Part shown: positions 7,156 to 10,535 of the stretch, piece after piece
Position numbering within the stretch: the first letter of the stretch is position 1
Layout: every line of letters starts with the position of its first letter
NCBI GenBank assembly: GCA_004151065.3
Contig: NWUY0303884996.1
Location: 1-10,535, forward strand
Reading direction: 5' to 3'
Source: Larix sibirica
Lineage: Eukaryota; Streptophyta; Pinopsida; Pinales; Pinaceae
DNA: 10,535 nucleotides
Notes under the pieces: model-generated
Told to the model about the DNA's origin: nothing
The model's input: only the letters and a program-made list of their open reading frames with translations
The model's database searches: none
Made by a program: the position numbers and the translations under genes

Positions 7156-7513
7156 TTGTTTGAACCAACTAGTTTTTGATTGCTCTTATGGCCATTTTGG
7201 ATCAGAAATCCATAGGATATCTTGGGAGTTTGACCCAGACCAGTGAGCTCTCAAGGGCCTTTGTGGAAATATCAAACAATGGATGCCAGGGCTTAAGGGA
7301 TAATGGTCAGCTGTCCAAAAACCAAGTTCCTTTAAGGATTGAAAGTGCATATTTTTTTGACTGAAATATAAATACCAACCAACCCCTCATCAAACCATGC
7401 ATCACAGGACTGTATCCCAAACTAGGGATCCAATCTTGAGAAACCCACGAGATCAATATCTCCATAGAAATGCGGCAACATGAAAACTTGCCAACAAGTG
7501 AGGTATCAGACAT
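7156..7513 (-). pseudogene. LINE ORF1 DUF4283-like domain
   Basis: The frame 7513-7307 begins SDTSLVGKFSCCR and holds GYSPVMHGLMRGWLVFIFQS, then KGTWFLDS and a stop. In the same frame follow SLKPWHPLFD, WVKLPRYP and MAIRAI. Plant LINE ORF1 proteins carry this DUF4283-type region with the G-W...F-x-F, G-x-W, L-x-x-W-x-P-x-F and W-V-x-L-P-x-x-P pattern. It normally leads to a CCHC zinc knuckle and several hundred residues before the endonuclease. Here MAIRAIKN is followed almost at once by a stop and the endonuclease start, so that part seems deleted. Confidence 0.7.
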
Positions 7514-8115
7514 ATCTAAAATTTATACATCTCCTTCCCCGTTCTTAATAAGCCTTCACTTTTTCCCCCTTTTTATGAGTATCCATCATGACCTCACCTC
7601 CTAGGAGTTCAACTACATGTAGAAAGGCCCCAATGAAATCCCCCTATTCCTTCGTAACTTGAAGGACCCGTTCTTCGAAATTCAAACACCCTACGTCCAG
7701 AGGTACCTATCTCATCGAGATTAACTGATCTGTTTCCAGTACAACTTGATCTAGAATAAAGCGCTCCTCAACTACTATTGTCCAAACCTTCTTTGAGGTA
7801 GAGTTTGGTGGAACAATTAAAATGGATTCACTTATGACATTTTTAGTATTCTTAATAGAAGATGTTGAAAAGGAAGATCTATCTCCCACGAGACAAATCA
7901 CATTGACTTCACTTCTATCCACACGGTCACCTTTTGGAAAAGTCTCCACATTTAAATGTTTTGAAATCTACTCAACCAAAGAAATCAAACTCTATGGGAA
8001 TGAGAAAATCTGATCTTCTAACAAGTTGTTGTCCAATTAATTTACTAGGGCTACGTAATCATTTAGCTCATCCATCCCTTTAGCATCCCATAAACTTCCT
8101 TAACAATTGCTAAAA
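7514..8115 (-). pseudogene. LINE ORF1 N-terminal region
   Basis: A continuous frame with three stops runs from about 8076 to 7704: GMDELNDYVALVN, LDNNLLEDQIFSFP, then VETFPKGDRVDRSEVNVICL and VVEERFILDQVVLETDQ. Upstream, LAIVKEVYGMLKG (8112-8074) is in another frame. Downstream, ERVLQVTKE, GDFIGAFLHVVELLGGEVMM and HKKGEKVKAY continue toward the DUF4283-like part. The role is inferred from position, because ORF1 N-termini are poorly conserved. The stops at N*L and P*S fit lost CAA or CAG codons. Confidence 0.5.
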
Positions 8116-8139
8116 GCTATTACAAAAATTGTATTGCTT

Positions 8140-8340
8140 TTATCAACACACATAAATGTATATTATACTATTTATAATGTAATTATAAATATACTATTTT
8201 ATTATAATTATAATACATAATTCACTATAATTAATATATATTTATTAATAATTATATTATTTATTTAATATAAATATTATCAAACATATCTACATATGGT
8301 AATATTATTACTATTACATTATTATAACTAGCATAAGAAG
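8140..8340. repeat. Near-pure A/T block
   Basis: From about 8157 to 8285 the sequence is almost entirely A and T, with repeated ATAATTATAA, TATTATTA and TAATATA-like words and only a few G or C. Such DNA melts easily and can resemble matrix-attachment or insertion-prone DNA. It follows the upstream end of the LINE on the minus strand. No gene is present. Confidence 0.6.
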
Positions 8341-8885
8341 TAGGGAACACATAAGATAATAGATGGTGGATATGTTACAAATAAAGTAGATTATTGTTTG
8401 GAATAGTGGGTGCACATGTTTCATGAAGTTTGTCAAAAACACTATGAATTCATTTGTTTAAAATATTGAAAAATAAATATAGGAATGGGTGGGTCTTTTT
8501 TGGCAGAGAGAGGATGTCTTTTGTGTTATGAAAATAGAAACATGTTTATTTGTGAGTGATTTTTTTAATGATTTTAAAATTAATATCATCAAGTTCAATG
8601 TAAGTATTTATGGAAGAAATGTGTTGAAAGTTTATTGATTTAATGTAATAATCATATCATAAATAATTATTTGTGAAATTATTTAGAATGGAGAATTTAT
8701 TTTAATTTTTAAATTTTGATTGACTATGTAAACATAGAACAACAAAACAATTAATCATGATTATCCGTCTTGCTTGACATTGAAAATTTGTGTATCATTC
8801 TCGTCATCAGTGTGTTGGATTGTTTTGGGTTCATTCTTCACATATCTCAACCACCCAATTGAATATTGAATATGTTTATGGGAGT
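8341..8885. other. Stretch with no recognisable feature
   Basis: AT-rich DNA without a sustained open frame, RNA gene or clear repeat on either strand. Confidence 0.4.
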
Positions 8886-8888
8886 ATG

Positions 8889-9300
8889 AACTATATTTTT
8901 TCAATGGAATGTTGCGCATTGTCACGACTTAGTTGTTCACATATGGAGGTTGCTCACATTCTTATATTTTATTCTCACCAATAATCGAGGAAAATGTTCA
9001 ACTCCTCAACTATTTTTTTTAATGGAATGATGTTCATGATACACTTAGTGGTTAACATAAGGATTCCACATACTTTTTATTTTTTCTAGAGCCTAGAATG
9101 ACGCTATTGTGTAACCAATGAAAAAAATAAAATGATGAGCACTTGTTATATATATATAAAATCACAAATTGAGGTAAATGTTCAAACTCTTAACTATTTT
9201 TTTCAATGAAATGATGTGCATGATAGACTTAGTTGTCCATATATAATTATATGGAGGTTATTCACATACTTTTTATTATAATGCTGTTCTAGAATGTCGT
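8889..9300 (+). repeat. Diverged direct repeat, three copies
   Basis: AACTATATTTTTTCAATGGA (8889) recurs as AACTATTTTTTTTAATGGAA (9008) and AACTATTTTTTTCAATGAAA (9192), offsets 119 and 184 bp. Each copy continues with ATG(A)TG-CAT-like, then ACTTAG-TGGTT or GTTGT, then TTCACATACTTTTTATT or a variant. Copies two and three also share a downstream AGAATGACGCTA or AGAATGTCGTTA piece, AAATAAAAT, and (TA)n. They look like old tandem copies of one non-coding unit. Confidence 0.55.
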
Positions 9301-9323
9301 TAGTTGATAACTAATAAATAAAA

Positions 9324-9342
9324 TTATATATATATATATATA
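9324..9342. repeat. (TA)n microsatellite
   Basis: About nine TA units follow AAAAT. A shorter (TA)n run lies at about 9147-9157, in the equivalent place of the previous repeat copy, which supports the direct-repeat alignment. Confidence 0.6.
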
Positions 9343-9383
9343 AAACAGGTGTTGTTATTATAAGAGATTTGATAAAATACAAT

Positions 9384-9497
9384 ACAAATATATATTAACA
9401 AGATGTATAAAACAAATTATACGCGTGTCACAATCACAAAACAAATATACATTAAAAAGATGTATTAAACAAATTATACGCGTGTCACAATCACAAA
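9384..9497 (+). repeat. 57-bp tandem duplication
   Basis: Copy one is 9384-9440 and copy two 9441-9497, exactly abutting. They differ at only three positions, all in the first half; the last 31 bases (AACAAATTATACGCGTGTCA and on) are identical. This is far less diverged than any other repeat in the window, so it appears recent. Each copy contains ACGCGT, one of the few CpG-rich words here. Confidence 0.85.
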
Positions 9498-9500
9498 CAT

Positions 9501-9566
9501 ATGAGACCATTGTACATTTATGTTTATATCACATTCGCTCCACTTAACATCAAAGAATGGTCTCAT
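9501..9566. repeat. 11-bp perfect inverted repeat
   Basis: ATGAGACCATT (9501-9511) and AATGGTCTCAT (9556-9566) are exact reverse complements separated by 44 bases. They lie directly after the 57-bp duplication. They could be ends of a small mobile fragment or a hairpin. No target-site duplication flanks them. Confidence 0.6.
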
Positions 9567-9650
9567 CGTATTGATTTATTATTTTTGTCTCTACGAATGT
9601 CATTTTCATATTTTATTTAATTTTTACATAACAGATTTGGATATGAAACC

Positions 9651-9670
9651 AGGCTTCAAATTTGAAGCCT
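9651..9670. repeat. Perfect 20-bp palindrome
   Basis: AGGCTTCAAATTTGAAGCCT equals its own reverse complement over all 20 bases. A palindrome this long is unlikely by chance in 10 kb. It could be a dimeric protein site or a hairpin, but no gene lies next to it. Confidence 0.7.
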
Positions 9671-9679
9671 TCAACTCAC

Positions 9680-10535
9680 TTCAGTGCCTAATTTATTCTT
9701 CATAGAAGGGTATAACAATTTTTTCCATGCAAGAAAAAATTAATTTGTATTGTACTCTTCAATAATGAAATTGATTGTTATTTTGCAACTTTGTAATTGA
9801 AGGGATGCCTCAATTTTTTCCAGTCAATTTTTTAGATGGTTGAGAATGGATGATTAGGAAACAACAAAGGAAAAAAGCCAACCGAGTCTACCAGACGTTC
9901 CATCAATGTTATTTATCAAAATTTAAATCACGATGAAACTTTATAACATTTAAAATTAAGTTTAAATGTAGTTTCTACGTTAAATGTAGCTTCTTCCACT
10001 TAGTTGCTCAATGCTCAACTCCAAACACATCCACAACACATAGCTTAACTTTCATTGTCCTGGATAATCTATGGACCCAACTACGATAACTCATATCTAA
10101 ATTTATACGTGGATAACATTGCACAACAAAGTTAAGCCTCTCATTCAATTATTAACTGAATGAGACTATACAATAAGATATGGATGGACTCTCTGCTTGA
10201 GATCAATTTCTTTATAATTTTTTTTAATTCAAATTTATGTTCTTTATAAAAAAAAATAAATGATTTTTTTTTAATGTTTAGTAATTTGTTTCAATGCTAC
10301 AATCGCTGATTTGTTTATTGTCACGCTGTGACTTTGCAATGGGTTGTATGATTTTATAAACTTATTAAAACTGCAATTCTATTGTTTGGATATCCTAGAA
10401 ACTATACAATTACACTAGTATAAATTACGCATATGTAAGCTATTATTGATAACATGATTGATATGATCTAATACTTAAATTCCTTATTTTCTAGCATGGA
10501 TGCATTTGGGAAGAAGACTTAAATTCTCATTTCCT
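9680..10535. other. AT-rich non-coding end of the window
   Basis: No sustained open frame or RNA gene was seen. Small features are a near-direct repeat TTAAATGTAG(T/C)TTCT at about 9961 and 9979, and the inverted repeats listed separately. Confidence 0.4.
10043..10165. repeat. Nested inverted repeats, possible small MITE-like fragment
   Basis: GCTTAACTTT (10043-10052) is the exact reverse complement of AAAGTTAAGC (10128-10137), with 75 bases between. Right after it, TCTCATTCA (10139-10147) and TGAATGAGA (10157-10165) form a 9-bp stem with a 9-base loop. Together they could be remains of a hairpin-forming element. No flanking duplication was seen. Confidence 0.35.

Larger units (their letters stand above)
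4500..8115 (-). mobile_element. Decayed L1-clade LINE (non-LTR retrotransposon)
   Basis: From high to low coordinates the minus strand carries, in the correct order, an ORF1 N-terminus, a DUF4283-like domain, an AP-endonuclease, a linker, and a reverse transcriptase with motifs FQPISLCN, IDLSNTYD, RGIRQGCPL and FVDD. The domain order and motif wording match plant L1-clade LINEs. All parts are broken by stops and frameshifts. Two domain joins look shorter than normal, near 7155 and near 4880. The 5' UTR was not recognised; the element fades into AT-rich DNA near 8115. The 3' end with its poly(A) tail was also not found, and coding similarity fades near 4500. The element cannot encode working proteins. 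Confidence 0.8.

Noticed and set aside
7176-7364. 62-codon open frame on the + strand
   Set aside because: Antisense shadow of the LINE ORF1 DUF4283-like domain.
7822-8013. 63-codon open frame on the + strand
   Set aside because: Antisense shadow of the LINE ORF1 N-terminal frame.
8790-8984. 64-codon open frame on the + strand
   Set aside because: Non-coding repeat DNA, no motif, and the frame enters the diverged direct repeat.
9384-9497. CRISPR array
   Set aside because: Two abutting copies without spacers in a plant-like sequence are a tandem duplication.
9520-9705. 61-codon open frame on the + strand
   Set aside because: It spans an inverted repeat arm and the 20-bp palindrome, has AT-biased composition and no motif.

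Overview
The window looks like non-genic nuclear DNA of a seed plant with a large, repeat-rich genome. I infer this from a Ty1/copia-type LTR, a plant L1-clade LINE with a DUF4283-type ORF1, a tRNA-derived SINE candidate, and general AT-richness. The copious decayed retroelements would suit a conifer or another large-genome plant, but the sequence alone does not fix the species. I see no intact protein-coding host gene, no rRNA gene and no functional tRNA gene.

Layout. 1-595: a polypurine-tract end followed by a complete-looking copia-type LTR on the + strand (TGTTGAT...ATCAACA). 635-1045: a degenerate minisatellite, about six units of 63-71 bp, carrying four telo-box motifs (AAACCCTA). About 1660-3400, - strand: the 5' part of a second, badly decayed LTR retroelement. 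It has a probable LTR with TATA box and repeated U3-like motifs, a tRNA-iMet-type primer binding site, and a broken gag-like region with a G-patch-like segment and a relic zinc knuckle. 3410-3560: a tRNA-derived SINE-like unit with A and B boxes at tRNA spacing. 3737-4500, - strand: a long decayed reading frame of unknown family.

4500-8115, - strand: an L1-clade LINE pseudogene, read from high to low coordinates as ORF1 N-terminus, DUF4283-like domain, AP-endonuclease, linker, reverse transcriptase and part of the C-terminal region. Many stops and frameshifts break it. It also seems to lack two internal blocks, one at the ORF1/endonuclease join near 7155 and one inside the RT region near 4880.

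8115-10535: AT-rich, non-coding DNA. It holds an almost pure A/T block, a diverged 119/184-bp direct repeat, a very recent-looking 57-bp tandem duplication, an 11-bp inverted repeat, a perfect 20-bp palindrome and smaller inverted repeats.

The retroelements are all broken and do not form an operon or pathway. The window is best read as a graveyard of nested or adjacent insertions. The most unusual items are the telo-box minisatellite, the G-patch-like retroelement reading frame next to a primer binding site, and the unassigned decayed frame at 3737-4500.
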